DNA of 64,000 nt, taken from Bin87 sp965217175 (GTDB lineage: Bacteria; Chloroflexota; Dehalococcoidia; Lucifugimonadales; UBA3495). Positions 43,575 to 52,289 of the stretch are shown here, piece by piece. Location of the stretch: contig OZ244251.1 in the NCBI GenBank assembly GCA_965217175.1, forward strand, positions 3,100,001 to 3,164,000, read 5' to 3'. Position 1 is the stretch's first letter. Every line of letters begins with the position of its first letter. The translations under genes and the position numbers were made by a program. The notes under the pieces were generated by a model that was not told the origin of the DNA, ran no database searches, and worked only from the letters and a program-made list of their open reading frames with translations.

Positions 43575-44450
43575 TTATTCCTCCCCTCGAGCGCGCCGGA
43601 TGGCAATATTCAATGTGCGGCGGGTCAAAACGTCCACCAAATGGTGCCGCTGTCGAATCGTGCCTCTCATATCGGTAATAGGCGTTGCGGCTTCGCTGGC
43701 CAATCGACCGGCCTCGGCAATCGCGTCGTCAGACACTGCCTTGCCAGCCAGGCTATCGCCCGCTGCTGTCGCCAGAATCGGGGTCGGTCCCACCGACGCC
43801 AACGCTATGCGCGCTGACTGAATATTTTGGCCGGACGCGTCCAGAACCACCGTGGACGACACGCCAGCGACCGCGATATCCATCTCATTACGGGGAATGA
43901 ATCGCAGGTATGCGGTGCCCGAATTCGCCGCCGGCGCCGGGATCTGAATTGCTACCAGCAACTCGCCTGGTTCCAGGGCGCTTCGACCCGGTCCGGTGCA
44001 GAAATTCTCGGTCGGAACCGTGCGCCACCCGTTGGGGCCGTTGATGTGGGCTTCGCCGCCCAGCGTGATAATCGGAGGGATGCTGTCGCCCGACGGAGCT
44101 GCGTTGCACAGGTTTCCGCCGATGGATGCGCGACCCTGAATCTGTATGCTGCCGATGAGACTGGCAGCGTCAATCAACCCGGGATAGGCAGCGACAACTG
44201 CCTGGTCGTCATATATTTGGGTACAGGCAACGGCAGCTCCGAGTTGCAAACCATTGTCATCCAAACGGATTCCATTTAATTCGGGGATCTTCTTGGTATC
44301 AACGAGAACGTCGGCTTCACGCCGACCGCTTCGCAACTGAACCAGCACATCGGTACCGCCGGCCAATGGGCGGGCGCGGTCACCGTGGGCCGCCATAATG
44401 GAAACGGCTTCACTAAGGGATGTAGGGGCAGTGTAATCAATAGCTCGCAT
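43575..44450 (-). CDS. Molybdenum hydroxylase, FAD-binding subunit
   Basis: A 291-residue FAD subunit from ATG 44450 (GAGGTG 7 bp upstream). FAD-binding motifs are PLAGGTDVLVQLRSG near residue 30 and ASIGGNLCNAAPSGD near residue 105, as in CoxM. It is the first gene of the operon and has a strong promoter (44468-44496). An ATG 6 bp upstream is possible. Together with the two following genes it makes the three-subunit (FAD, FeS, Mo) form of the enzyme. Confidence 0.92.
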   Translation of the reverse strand: MRAIDYTAPTSLSEAVSIMAAHGDRARPLAGGTDVLVQLRSGRREADVLVDTKKIPELNGIRLDDNGLQLGAAVACTQIYDDQAVVAAYPGLIDAASLIGSIQIQGRASIGGNLCNAAPSGDSIPPIITLGGEAHINGPNGWRTVPTENFCTGPGRSALEPGELLVAIQIPAPAANSGTAYLRFIPRNEMDIAVAGVSSTVVLDASGQNIQSARIALASVGPTPILATAAGDSLAGKAVSDDAIAEAGRLASEAATPITDMRGTIRQRHHLVDVLTRRTLNIAIRRARGEE

Positions 44451-44467
44451 AGGCACCTCCGGCGGTG

Positions 44468-44496
44468 ATTATATCAATGAATGGCGGGACTGTCAG
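44468..44496 (-). promoter_or_regulatory. Promoter of the molybdenum hydroxylase operon
   Basis: On the minus strand, CTGACA (44491-44496), a 17-bp spacer and a perfect TATAAT (44468-44473). It lies 18 bp upstream of ATG 44450, so the leader is very short. Confidence 0.6.
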
Positions 44497-44647
44497 CACG
44501 GCATCGCCAGCCTCGGCACTTCCCGACGTGGCTTCGTTGCTGCCGGCAGTTGTTTAATCAACGCCGAGCATCATACCGCACACGGGCAGTTTGCGCCAAT
44601 GGTTCCAGCCCACCAACAGCGTCCCGCTGGCGTGGTCCCCACCCGGA

Positions 44648-45259
44648 CTAATCGCGCAATCTTGATTCCAGCGCAACGCGCACCGACGGCCACTCTGAAT
44701 CGATGATGCTGTAGAACACGGAATGCCGGTTTATTCCGTCCCAGGTAATGCGATGATTTCGCCAAGTACCCTCCCGGACTGCCCCGATGCGTTCAATGGC
44801 CCTTTGAGATCGCTCGTTGCGACTGTCTGTTTTCAGGCAAACGCGCAACGCTCCCAGATCCTCAAAAGCGTGCCGCAGCAACAGATACTTGCATTCGGTG
44901 TTTACTCCAGTGCGTTGATAGGCGAGTCCATACCAGGTCATTCCGATTTCCAGGGCGCGGTTGGGCCGGTCGATATCCAGGTACCCGGTCGAACCGATTG
45001 CCTTACCTTCGGCGGACAGGATCACCGCAAATTGCACCCGCTCTCCGGAATTGTTGCGTTCCACACACATGTCCACCCACCCTCTGGCATCATCCAAACT
45101 TCGGTAGGCGGGTCGGGGCAGAAACCGCCAGATAGATTCGTCGGCTCCCACGGCATACAGGTCCCCGGCGTGTTGCGGCCCCACTGGTTCAAGGCGCACG
45201 TGAAAACCCAACAGCGTGACGGGTTTCGGATCGAATGTCGGCTGCTTCGGTTCGGTCAC
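44648..45259 (-). CDS. GNAT-family acetyltransferase
   Basis: A 203-residue RimJ/RimL-type N-acetyltransferase. I use GTG 45259 with AGGAGA 9 bp upstream; the frame is open to 45385 without a comparable signal. HVRLEPVGPQHAGDLY is the family N-terminal block, ALEIGMTWYGLAYQRTGVN holds the acetyl-CoA-binding strand and loop, and LGALRVCLKTDSRNERSQRAI is the C-terminal block. Acceptor is unknown. It lies 26 bp after the MFS carrier on the same strand and may be co-transcribed. It is not a close paralog of the GNAT at 38243-38875. Confidence 0.85.
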   Translation of the reverse strand: MTEPKQPTFDPKPVTLLGFHVRLEPVGPQHAGDLYAVGADESIWRFLPRPAYRSLDDARGWVDMCVERNNSGERVQFAVILSAEGKAIGSTGYLDIDRPNRALEIGMTWYGLAYQRTGVNTECKYLLLRHAFEDLGALRVCLKTDSRNERSQRAIERIGAVREGTWRNHRITWDGINRHSVFYSIIDSEWPSVRVALESRLRD

Positions 45260-45285
45260 GGTTCTGCTCTCCTGCCTTTCAGTTG

Positions 45286-46635
45286 TCAATCGCTGTCGCC
45301 CGTGGCTGGGGCAACCTCGGTGTCTAGGGCCTGTCCCCCCAGCCATCGGCGCTGTGCGCTCACCGGGAGCGATGGCCGCGTGCACAGCAAAAACGCCAGG
45401 GCGCTAATCAGGAACATGGGCGTGAACGTCGCCAGCACGATGTAGTAACTATCGGTTGCTTCCCACACGAACGAGGCAAACATCGGCGCAGCAAACAGTC
45501 CGATATTCATGAAAAGGCTCATGAATCCCATCAGCGTCGCGAAACGAGCTCTCCCGTAGTAGTCGCTCAGCATCAACCAATTGACAGAGGTGATGCCTTC
45601 CACGACGGCGATTCCCACCACGAAGGTCAACAATCCGTATACTCCAGGGCCGATCCACAGGCCCCACATCCCTACCGCGCCGATCGCCATCCCGATGGCC
45701 AGCAAAATATTCCCCGGGAACCTCCCGGCGGTTACGCCGAGGACATAGCGGAGTGGAATCCCAAGAAAGAACATGGCGGCCACCCAGGCCGACGCTTCAT
45801 CTTCCGACACGTTGCGTTCCAGCATCATGGGGAATATATGGACCAGCATTCCATTCGTAGCCGATACCCGCATGAAAGCGCCAATTGACATGAGCCAAAA
45901 CGTGCGAGTAACGATGGCCTGCCGGAATGTAAAACTTAACTCTGCACCTCCGGACCCACGTCTCTGAACCGGGTTTCCATCCGACGTTTCGCTTTCGGTT
46001 GTGTCACCATCGGGTCGCAGGCCCATGTCCTCCGGCCGGCTCCTGATAACTAAAGATACCGGCAGCGTAATCGCCAGTATCCCGACGCCGGTCCAGATCA
46101 AAGTTTGACGCCAGCCCAGCCATTGAATCCCCTCGTTCAGTAGGGGCACTACTATGGCTCCACCGCCAGCAAACGCCGTCATCAAAGCAGACAGGGCAAC
46201 ATGCCGGCGCCGTATGAACCACTGGTTCACGCAGGCCATCAGCGTTTGACCCAACCCCGCCGATTTGCCCAGGGAAATCACGCCGCCAAACAACACCAGC
46301 AGCGCCCAGTAGGAATGTACTTGGGAGAGCACTATGACCCCAACGCCTACCGTGATACTTCCGACGATGACCAGTGGGCGGGCTCCATACCGATCCGCCA
46401 GCCACCCGACAGCCGGGCCAGCCACACTCCCTTCAGCCCGCGCCAGGCTGAACACCAGTCCCATCTGGCTGCGGGTCAAACCGAGGGAGGATTCTATCGG
46501 CAAGAGGAACCGGGGAAAACCCTGGGAGATGGACCCGTTGCCGAACATACCCAATATAGAGGCAGCGGCGACCACCCACCATCCGTAAAAAATTTTGGGT
46601 CGCCGCCGCTCGCCATCAACGTTTTCGTCTTTCAC
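45286..46635 (-). CDS. MFS transporter, monocarboxylate/oxalate-type
   Basis: A 449-residue membrane carrier with about 12 hydrophobic segments. It shares its layout with the carrier at 32288-33610: YGWWVVAAASILGMF at the N-terminus, FSLARAEGSVAGPAVGWLADRYGARPL as the TM2-3 motif region, and matching loop lengths. The two are therefore paralogs. Substrate unknown. The GNAT gene follows. The start has no notable ribosome-binding site; ATG 46635 begins MKDENV. Confidence 0.85.
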   Translation of the reverse strand: MKDENVDGERRRPKIFYGWWVVAAASILGMFGNGSISQGFPRFLLPIESSLGLTRSQMGLVFSLARAEGSVAGPAVGWLADRYGARPLVIVGSITVGVGVIVLSQVHSYWALLVLFGGVISLGKSAGLGQTLMACVNQWFIRRRHVALSALMTAFAGGGAIVVPLLNEGIQWLGWRQTLIWTGVGILAITLPVSLVIRSRPEDMGLRPDGDTTESETSDGNPVQRRGSGGAELSFTFRQAIVTRTFWLMSIGAFMRVSATNGMLVHIFPMMLERNVSEDEASAWVAAMFFLGIPLRYVLGVTAGRFPGNILLAIGMAIGAVGMWGLWIGPGVYGLLTFVVGIAVVEGITSVNWLMLSDYYGRARFATLMGFMSLFMNIGLFAAPMFASFVWEATDSYYIVLATFTPMFLISALAFLLCTRPSLPVSAQRRWLGGQALDTEVAPATGDSD

Positions 46636-46686
46636 AACTGAGGATTATAAGCATTGGCTTCTTCGTCGGTCAAACCTGGAATCCTC

Positions 46687-46715
46687 TTGACATACTGAAC
46701 GGAGTGAAATACCGT
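46687..46715 (+). promoter_or_regulatory. Promoter of the VOC gene
   Basis: TTGACA at 46687-46692, 17-bp spacer, TACCGT at 46710-46715, 36 bp before ATG 46751, which also has AAGGAGG just upstream. Confidence 0.5.
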
Positions 46716-46750
46716 TGCCCCATCAATCGCCGTTTTAAGGAGGCACTCTC

Positions 46751-47230
46751 ATGCCGCAAATCGCCGGCCTTGGGCACGTTGGGATCTATGCAACCGATCT
46801 GATGAAGATGCGTGATTTTTACACTCGCGTAATGGGCTTGCAGATCGCGGACGAAGACCTTGAGCAGCGCCGTATGGTGTTCCTCAGCTCTGACCCGGTG
46901 GGCGAACATCACGAATTCGTCCTGATGGAAGGGCGGGTAACGACTGATGACGCCAAGGTCATTCAACAAATCTCCTTCCGTGTGCCATCCATACAGGACA
47001 TGCGCGATTACAAAGCCCGCATCGACGCTGAAAGCGTGACCATTGACCGCATTGTCAGCCACGGCAACGCATTCGGCATGTATTTCTTCGACCCCGAGGG
47101 TAACCGGATTGAGTTGTACTACAAGACGGGTTTCCCAGTACCACAACCCCACGGCGACCCTCTGGACCTGGAACGTTCCGACGACGAATTACTTTCCGAA
47201 GCAATGGAGTTGTTGCACACAAATCGTTAA
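46751..47230 (+). CDS. VOC-superfamily (extradiol dioxygenase-like) protein
   Basis: A 159-residue single-module VOC protein. The metal His is in LGHVGIYATDLMKMRDFY, a second His in VGEHHEFVLMEG, and the Glu ligand in NRIELYYKTGF. The segment FYTRVMGL is typical of biphenyl-diol/catechol-type dioxygenases and related lyases. AAGGAGG precedes the start. A terminator-like hairpin follows the gene. It resembles the VOC protein at 12622-13017 only in the family motifs. Substrate unknown. Confidence 0.85.
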   Translation: MPQIAGLGHVGIYATDLMKMRDFYTRVMGLQIADEDLEQRRMVFLSSDPVGEHHEFVLMEGRVTTDDAKVIQQISFRVPSIQDMRDYKARIDAESVTIDRIVSHGNAFGMYFFDPEGNRIELYYKTGFPVPQPHGDPLDLERSDDELLSEAMELLHTNR

Positions 47231-47249
47231 TTCCCGCGCAATTAATTGT

Positions 47250-47296
47250 CACCGCCGTCGTGGGGCCAATGTCCGGCGACGGCGGTGTCATTGTTT
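47250..47296 (+). terminator. Rho-independent-type terminator
   Basis: An 11-bp perfect stem (CACCGCCGTCG / CGACGGCGGTG) around a 16-nt loop, followed by TCATTGTTTC. It lies 20 bp after the VOC gene stop. The T-tract is imperfect. Confidence 0.55.
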
Positions 47297-47330
47297 CTAA
47301 CTTCAATCGGATGCGTGTGCTACCGACAAC

Positions 47331-48665
47331 ATGGCGTCTCCCAACGATTCACACTCCATCGACGGCCGTGCCGCCCAGTCTGCGTTGTCTGAGGCGCCTA
47401 CCGGCGGCGGCCCGGTAGCCTACGACGATCTGCCGCCCCGCTACCATCGCTGGAAGTGGCAGGTACTCATCGCGTTCTGTGTGTTTTACCTCTTTCTGTA
47501 CACGGGACGCTTTAATTTCTGGCCCACGTCGCCACTGATCAAGGAGGCATTGGACCTAAGTCACATCGAAATTGGCATCATCAACGCCATGCTCCTGTGG
47601 GGCTTCATGGTGGGAGACCTGGTACACGGGCGCCTTGCCGAAGCCTACGGACTGCGCCTGTGGGTAGCCGTGGGAGCCGTTTTGACCACGGTATTCAACT
47701 GGACTGCATCCTTCGGAACTTCAACCTTTGGCTTCGCGATCCCATGGTTCTTCGCGGGCTTTGTCAACGCCGCATGTTGGGCGCCTGCCATCAGCCTTAT
47801 CAGCCAGTGGTGGCCTCGCCGGGAACGCGGCATCGCAATGGGAATAATCGGCACCACGACTGGTGGCGCCATGCTCGTTATGTGGTGGCTCAGCAGCTTC
47901 GTGGCGGCTCGATGGGGCTGGCAAGCCGCTTTCCGTTACCCACCACTAATCATCCTGGTGCTTGGTATAGCCTTCTATTTCGTCGCGAGGGACCGCCCGC
48001 GTGACGTCAACCTCCCTGAGTACATTGAGGAAGACGAGATATCCGCCGAACCGGAGTCGGTAACCGACGAACAATTGAAAGGGCTGGGGCCCTATAAACT
48101 GCTCCTCACCAACTCCAGGTTTCAACTGGCCTGCCACGTCAAAGGATTGGAAAACGTCACCCGTTACGGTCTCACTACGTGGGTTCCCATCTACTACTCG
48201 GAAGCCGGCAACTTCGACATAACCGAAACCATATTGGTCACGGTGCTGCTTCCCCTGGGGTATCTGATCGCTCCACCCGTGGCCGGCTTCGTGTCAGACC
48301 GTTTTCTCAACAGCAGCCGACGCCCCCTGGTCATCGCGTCCTGCGGATTCTCCGCGGCAGCGTTGGTGGCAATCGCGCTGGCTCCTCCCAACAACGCATA
48401 TCTTGGCGCCGCCCTCATGTTGTGGGGAGGAATCAGCATGGGCGTTTCCACCATTTCCGCCATAGCGGTTGATCTATCCGGTCGCAAAATGTCCGGCACC
48501 GCCGCTGGCGTGTTGGACGCTCACGGATACCTCTATGCTGGCGCGCAGGCTATTCTATTCAGCGTTGTACTGAATGTATCCGGCAGTCCGTGGCCCATAG
48601 TGTTCTTCGCCATGGCATTTACCCGGATCCTGTCGATGGGCATGATCTGGCGAGTACGGGTGTAA
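47331..48665 (+). CDS. MFS transporter, organophosphate/anion-type
   Basis: A 444-residue protein with about 12 membrane segments. It has FNFWPTSPLIKEALDLSH as the early amphipathic loop and RWKWQVLIAFCVFYLFLYTGR at the N-terminus, which recall the GlpT/UhpT-like sugar-phosphate or hexuronate carriers more than the two monocarboxylate-type paralogs in the window. A soluble N-terminal extension of about 30 residues precedes TM1. No substrate clue is given by neighbours. Confidence 0.85.
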   Translation: MASPNDSHSIDGRAAQSALSEAPTGGGPVAYDDLPPRYHRWKWQVLIAFCVFYLFLYTGRFNFWPTSPLIKEALDLSHIEIGIINAMLLWGFMVGDLVHGRLAEAYGLRLWVAVGAVLTTVFNWTASFGTSTFGFAIPWFFAGFVNAACWAPAISLISQWWPRRERGIAMGIIGTTTGGAMLVMWWLSSFVAARWGWQAAFRYPPLIILVLGIAFYFVARDRPRDVNLPEYIEEDEISAEPESVTDEQLKGLGPYKLLLTNSRFQLACHVKGLENVTRYGLTTWVPIYYSEAGNFDITETILVTVLLPLGYLIAPPVAGFVSDRFLNSSRRPLVIASCGFSAAALVAIALAPPNNAYLGAALMLWGGISMGVSTISAIAVDLSGRKMSGTAAGVLDAHGYLYAGAQAILFSVVLNVSGSPWPIVFFAMAFTRILSMGMIWRVRV

Positions 48666-49239
48666 CACGCGTCTTATCCGATTCGCAATTTCGCCGCTCG
48701 CCTTCTGACATTTATGCCGAATTCTCTAACGGTCATCCGTGCCTCTTACCGTGGTTGGGCGTAGTCATAGTCGCCCCGTTTGCCCTCCATCCTCCATCCT
48801 CCGGATCGAACGGCTCCGGACACCTCGGATTTCGCCCTGGGTATACTGCGCTTCGACGTGTACGTTCGTGGTTGGTCGCTTCTCAGCCGGTTCCAATCGA
48901 TGCGATGCGCACGACTCAGGCCGGCCAGCGTAGATGACCCCGCCGTAATCAAATTTGATTACACACTTCTTCGCCGCAAATTTGCCGTTATGTTTCGTCG
49001 GCTTCCCGACCTGAGACCCAATCTCTGACGCCGCATCCGAAGAGGCAAATCGTCTGCCGCCAACATGCCGGATCCCATGCGATCGGGTTTGGCAGAGTTC
49101 AAAAGATGCGGAGGACGAATACTTAGTTCGCCTGCGACGGCACGACGCGGATGGGAAGCCGGGTGCGTTGGGGAGCGGCACCATGCGAGTTTTCAGGCAA
49201 CTTTACGGACATATCGCCGTAGTCCGATGGGAGCCCCGG
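48666..49239. other. Gene-free stretch
   Basis: Between the MFS carrier and the Cys-rich hypothetical. Open frames here have no recognisable homology or ribosome-binding sites. It contains only the palindrome at 48945-48962 and a short CTCCATC tandem pair near 48785. Confidence 0.4.
48945..48962. repeat. Perfect 18-bp palindrome in a gene-free stretch
   Basis: GTAATCAAATTTGATTAC is perfectly self-complementary and AT-rich in a GC-rich context. It lies in the 574-bp stretch 48666-49239, where I see no convincing gene, RNA or terminator on either strand. A regulator-binding site is possible. Confidence 0.5.
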
Positions 49240-49590
49240 TTAATTTCGGTTCTTTAGCCGCTCCAGTTGCTGCACTGTTCCGGGCAATTTCCAGTCCACG
49301 TACAAAAGCACGTGCTCCTTTATCGCTTCCTCGTGGACCCGGCAGGAAAAACACGCGCGGTCGATGCACAATCCGTGGCGCGGACGCAGCGCCTGACGCA
49401 GCGAACCCACCACCTCGGCGGTTTCTGCGGTTCCTGCCTTCCCATCCCTGGCGAGCTCCAGCAGCTGTTCCAGTTGCTCGCCCAGACTCTCCAGCAATTC
49501 GTTGTATCGCTGTAGTCCCTTTTCCACGAAGTTGCGCGGCTCGGTAGCCGTCAGGTAGGGGATCATTTGCATGTCGGGAACTTCGGCCAT
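49240..49590 (-). CDS. Hypothetical protein with Cys cluster
   Basis: A 116-residue protein with AGGTG before ATG 49590. The first half is a helical, Glu/Leu-rich region (GLQRYNELLESLGEQLEQLLEL) that may form a coiled coil. The second half has CIDRACFSCRVHEEA, a C-x5-C-x2-C cluster with a nearby His that could bind a metal. It belongs to the same-strand run below DUF1385 and follows that gene by 122 bp. Not recognised. Confidence 0.5.
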   Translation of the reverse strand: MAEVPDMQMIPYLTATEPRNFVEKGLQRYNELLESLGEQLEQLLELARDGKAGTAETAEVVGSLRQALRPRHGLCIDRACFSCRVHEEAIKEHVLLYVDWKLPGTVQQLERLKNRN

Positions 49591-49712
49591 TCTGCACCTC
49601 TTGGGGGCTGCGTACCAGAATTGCGAGCCGCCCCTACTCTACCACACGCACGTGGTTGCCCTGTTTGCCACGGCTGGCAGGAGAAAACCGTCCAACTGAT
49701 ATCCCCAGTGCT

Positions 49713-50690
49713 TTATCCGTTTACGATGTCCGTCGCTACGCTCGTCGTGCCATCTGCCGCCAATGTAGCCGCCATTGCGGCGATGGCTACTTCAATCTGG
49801 TCGTCATCCGGTATACGGGTTGTGATTCGTTGTAGCCACAGACCCGGAGCGGCCAGAGCCTGACCGAACCAAGCCGTCCGGTGGGCGCCGGCGAATCGGA
49901 TTATTTCATAGCTGATCGCGGCCACCACCGGAATCAAAACGATGCGGGAAGTGATGAGCCATTCCAAAGGGGGCCGGCCCAAAAGCGCAAACACCACCAC
50001 CGAAACCACGGCGACGGTGAGCAAAAACGCCGTTCCGCATCTGGGATGTGGCGTCGGGTGTTGGCGAACATGCTCCACCGTTAGAGGTTCGCCCGCTTCG
50101 TAGGTGTGCACCGCCATGTGCTCTGCCCCATGGTAAGCATAAACGCGCCTGATGTCCTTCATAGCTGAGATGCCGGCTACGTACCCTATCAGGATGGCCA
50201 GCCGGATGAATCCTTCTATCAGGTTGCTGATTAACGAGGAATAGATGAGAGGTTCGATGAGCGGCTCAACAAGCCAAACCGCCAACGACGGGGCCACCAG
50301 GAAAATACCGATTCCGAACACGAGCGCGATCGCCATTGTGATACCCATGGTCCAACCGCTGACCTGGACGCTGCCACCGCCATTCGGTGACTCTCCCGCT
50401 TCGGCATCCTCGGTTTCGGCCGCAATGATGGCTGAGCGCTGCAGGGATTTCATACCCAACCACAACGTTTCCGCCAGCACCAGCACCCCACGCACAAACG
50501 GCACTCGCCTGACCCGGCTGGAGAACTTGGCGTTGACCTCTTCCGTGGTGCAAAATATTGCGCCATCAGGGCGTCGCACTGCCAGACTGTAGTGCCTTAC
50601 CCCCCTAATCATGACCCCTTCAATTACCGCCTGCCCGCCGTAGAGAGGCAGCGGTTGCCGGGGATTCTGGTCCCCCGATCGAACACTCAT
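49713..50690 (-). CDS. DUF1385 membrane protein
   Basis: A 325-residue protein. The N-terminal block YGGQAVIEGVMIRG and the middle block YHGAEHMAVHTYEAG, then HPRCGTAFLL, are the defining motifs of DUF1385 (YqhQ-like). These His and Cys residues suggest a metal site. Hydrophobic segments span residues about 110-180 and 200-270. The function is not established in any organism I know of; in several Gram-positive and Chloroflexota genomes it sits near rpmE and prfA. Here it is two genes downstream of rpmE on the same strand. Confidence 0.85.
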   Translation of the reverse strand: MSVRSGDQNPRQPLPLYGGQAVIEGVMIRGVRHYSLAVRRPDGAIFCTTEEVNAKFSSRVRRVPFVRGVLVLAETLWLGMKSLQRSAIIAAETEDAEAGESPNGGGSVQVSGWTMGITMAIALVFGIGIFLVAPSLAVWLVEPLIEPLIYSSLISNLIEGFIRLAILIGYVAGISAMKDIRRVYAYHGAEHMAVHTYEAGEPLTVEHVRQHPTPHPRCGTAFLLTVAVVSVVVFALLGRPPLEWLITSRIVLIPVVAAISYEIIRFAGAHRTAWFGQALAAPGLWLQRITTRIPDDDQIEVAIAAMAATLAADGTTSVATDIVNG

Positions 50691-50741
50691 GCGAGCCAGC
50701 GGTTCGGGCTATCAGCTGAACGTGGCGGAGTCATCACTTGA

Positions 50742-51149
50742 TCACGCCGCCAGCTTGTGCCACGCTTCTTTGAAGCCATCCCCCGAGAATTCGTCCGGTT
50801 GCAGCCATAGCGCACCTTCAAACTCCTCTTCCAGCCTTCCTTTGGCCGAGACGTCATCGCGCAACAACAGGTAAGTCGTTGGCGCATCACCCAGTACGAA
50901 CGTGGTGATGACCAGGCATTCCCAATCCCAGTCCAAGGTGGCCACGTTGTAGAACCGTATCGCCTGCGCGTGTTCTTGCGAATGGAATTTGAGGCGCACC
51001 TCCCGGCCGTCAGAAGGGACGGCGGCGATCACTTCATCTTCATTGGGACTGCGGCGCGCGACAAAACACTGCCAACCGTGTTGGGCCAGTTGCTCAGCCA
51101 GATGGACGCGTCCGTATTCCCGCACGGTCTTCGGTACGTAGCGTGGCAT
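50742..51149 (-). CDS. Hypothetical protein, possible nuclease-like fold
   Basis: A 135-residue protein from ATG 51149, with GGAGG 7 bp upstream on its strand. The N-terminal region VREYGRVHLAEQLAQHGWQCFVARRSPNEDEVIAAV has alternating helix and strand character. The C-terminal part is rich in Trp, Glu and Leu. A PDDEXK-type nuclease was considered, but no ExK or D-ExK set is clear. It lies after the rpmE terminator, so it may have its own promoter. Not recognised. Confidence 0.45.
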   Translation of the reverse strand: MPRYVPKTVREYGRVHLAEQLAQHGWQCFVARRSPNEDEVIAAVPSDGREVRLKFHSQEHAQAIRFYNVATLDWDWECLVITTFVLGDAPTTYLLLRDDVSAKGRLEEEFEGALWLQPDEFSGDGFKEAWHKLAA

Positions 51150-51218
51150 GAGCATCCTCCGGGAATAGAATGGCATCTGAGGCTTGGGCTGTGGCCGCAT
51201 CAGGGTACTCCCTGTGTA

Positions 51219-51250
51219 ACAAAAACGGGAGCCCGTAGGTGGCTCCCGTT
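51219..51250 (-). terminator. Rho-independent terminator of the rplU-rpmA-rpmE unit
   Basis: On the minus strand a perfect 10-bp stem (AACGGGAGCC / GGCTCCCGTT) with a 7-nt loop is followed by TTTTTG. It lies 27 bp after the rpmE stop and separates it from the 50742-51149 gene. Confidence 0.8.
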
Positions 51251-51276
51251 GCGCGCAACCACTGTCGCCGACTGGT

Positions 51277-51480
51277 CTATTCGTCCAGATTGAACCTGCG
51301 CCGCATTCGCTCAATGCGCCCCTGAGTGTCCACGATCCGTTGTTCACCGGTATAAAAGGGATGGCAACGACCGCACACTTCGATGCGCAACGCCGGTTTG
51401 GTGGAACCGGTTTGAAACACGTTGCCGCACGAACACGTTATCGTAGCATTGAAGTACTGGGGATGGATTTCGGCTTTCAT
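51277..51480 (-). CDS. rpmE: 50S ribosomal protein L31
   Basis: A 67-residue L31 with the zinc-binding Cys set C16, C18, C36 and C39 (ITCSCGNVF and EVCGRCHPFYTG). This is the Cys-containing form. The gene is downstream of rpmA and ends at a strong terminator. Confidence 0.95.
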   Translation of the reverse strand: MKAEIHPQYFNATITCSCGNVFQTGSTKPALRIEVCGRCHPFYTGEQRIVDTQGRIERMRRRFNLDE

Positions 51481-51492
51481 CGTATCAACGTC

Positions 51493-51771
51493 CTATGCGG
51501 CCACAGACTCTGCGACGGCGAACGGGTAAACGCTCACCCGCCGACGTCCCCTGGCTGCCCATTCAAAGGTCACCTGGCCATCGATCTTGGCGAATAAGGT
51601 GAAGTCGCGGCCCAACCCAACGTTGGTGCCCGGTCGAATCCGCGTTCCGCGCTGTCGCATAATGATCGAACCGCACGTAACACGCTCTCCACCAAACTTC
51701 TTCACGCCAAGTCGCTTTGCATTGCTGTCACGACCGTTACTGGTGCTTCCACCGGCTTTCTTATGGGCCAT
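51493..51771 (-). CDS. rpmA: 50S ribosomal protein L27
   Basis: A 92-residue L27. The N-terminus MAHKKAGGSTSNGRDSNAK is the conserved peptidyl-transferase-reaching tail; no extra residues precede it, so no leader cleavage is needed. The core GTNVGLGRDFTLFA follows. It overlaps the rplU stop by one base. Confidence 0.95.
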   Translation of the reverse strand: MAHKKAGGSTSNGRDSNAKRLGVKKFGGERVTCGSIIMRQRGTRIRPGTNVGLGRDFTLFAKIDGQVTFEWAARGRRRVSVYPFAVAESVAA

Positions 51772-52097
51772 TATGCCTGACCTCCAATCTCGATATCCTG
51801 AATCAGAATTCGGGTGTAGTTCTGACGGTGCCCGCGCTTCCGCCGGTACCGTGTTTTTGCCTTGTACTTGAAGACAATGATCTTGCGGTCTTTGTAGTGG
51901 GTTTGCACCTGCGCTACAACCCGCGCACCATCTACAAACGGCTTGCCGAATTCGACCTCTCCGTCGCGGGACACCGCCAGGACGTCGTTGATTTCGGTGG
52001 TTGATCCTTCTTCCGCGGACAGCAGTTCCACATCAACGACATCACCAGGTGAAACCCGGTACTGCTTCCCGCCGGTTTTGACGATAGCGTAATCCAT
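51771..52097 (-). CDS. rplU: 50S ribosomal protein L21
   Basis: A 108-residue L21 starting at ATG 52097 (MDYAIVKTGGKQYRVSPGD), after GGGAGA. The C-terminal signature KTRYRRKRGHRQNYT is present. The promoter (52125-52154) is just upstream. The stop and the rpmA start overlap by one base, TAATG. A longer frame from 52106 is possible but has no support. Confidence 0.95.
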   Translation of the reverse strand: MDYAIVKTGGKQYRVSPGDVVDVELLSAEEGSTTEINDVLAVSRDGEVEFGKPFVDGARVVAQVQTHYKDRKIIVFKYKAKTRYRRKRGHRQNYTRILIQDIEIGGQA

Positions 52098-52124
52098 TAA
52101 ATACAATCTCCCAAACGGTCTATG

Positions 52125-52154
52125 ATTCTATTGGCAGGTGGTATGTGATGTCAA
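52125..52154 (-). promoter_or_regulatory. Promoter of rplU
   Basis: On the minus strand, TTGACA (52149-52154), an 18-bp spacer and TAGAAT (52125-52130), 28 bp before ATG 52097. The -35 is consensus. Confidence 0.7.
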
Positions 52155-52289
52155 GAACGAACGTGGCGTGAACGTGGCGCTGGGCACCACAGTCGCTGAT
52201 TTACACAAAGCCGCCGACCTGTCTCCGGCCCTTAGATTGTTCTGCCACCTCACCGCGTTGCGTTGATTGCCGTCAACAATAAACGCAGT

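Noticed and set aside
48666..49239. Possible tRNA or structured RNA in the gene-free stretch
   Set aside because: No T-loop (GTTCRANNC) with an acceptor stem or other known RNA core was found.
49065..49547. 160-residue plus-strand ORF
   Set aside because: Low complexity, no ribosome-binding site, and it runs opposite to the better-supported minus-strand gene.
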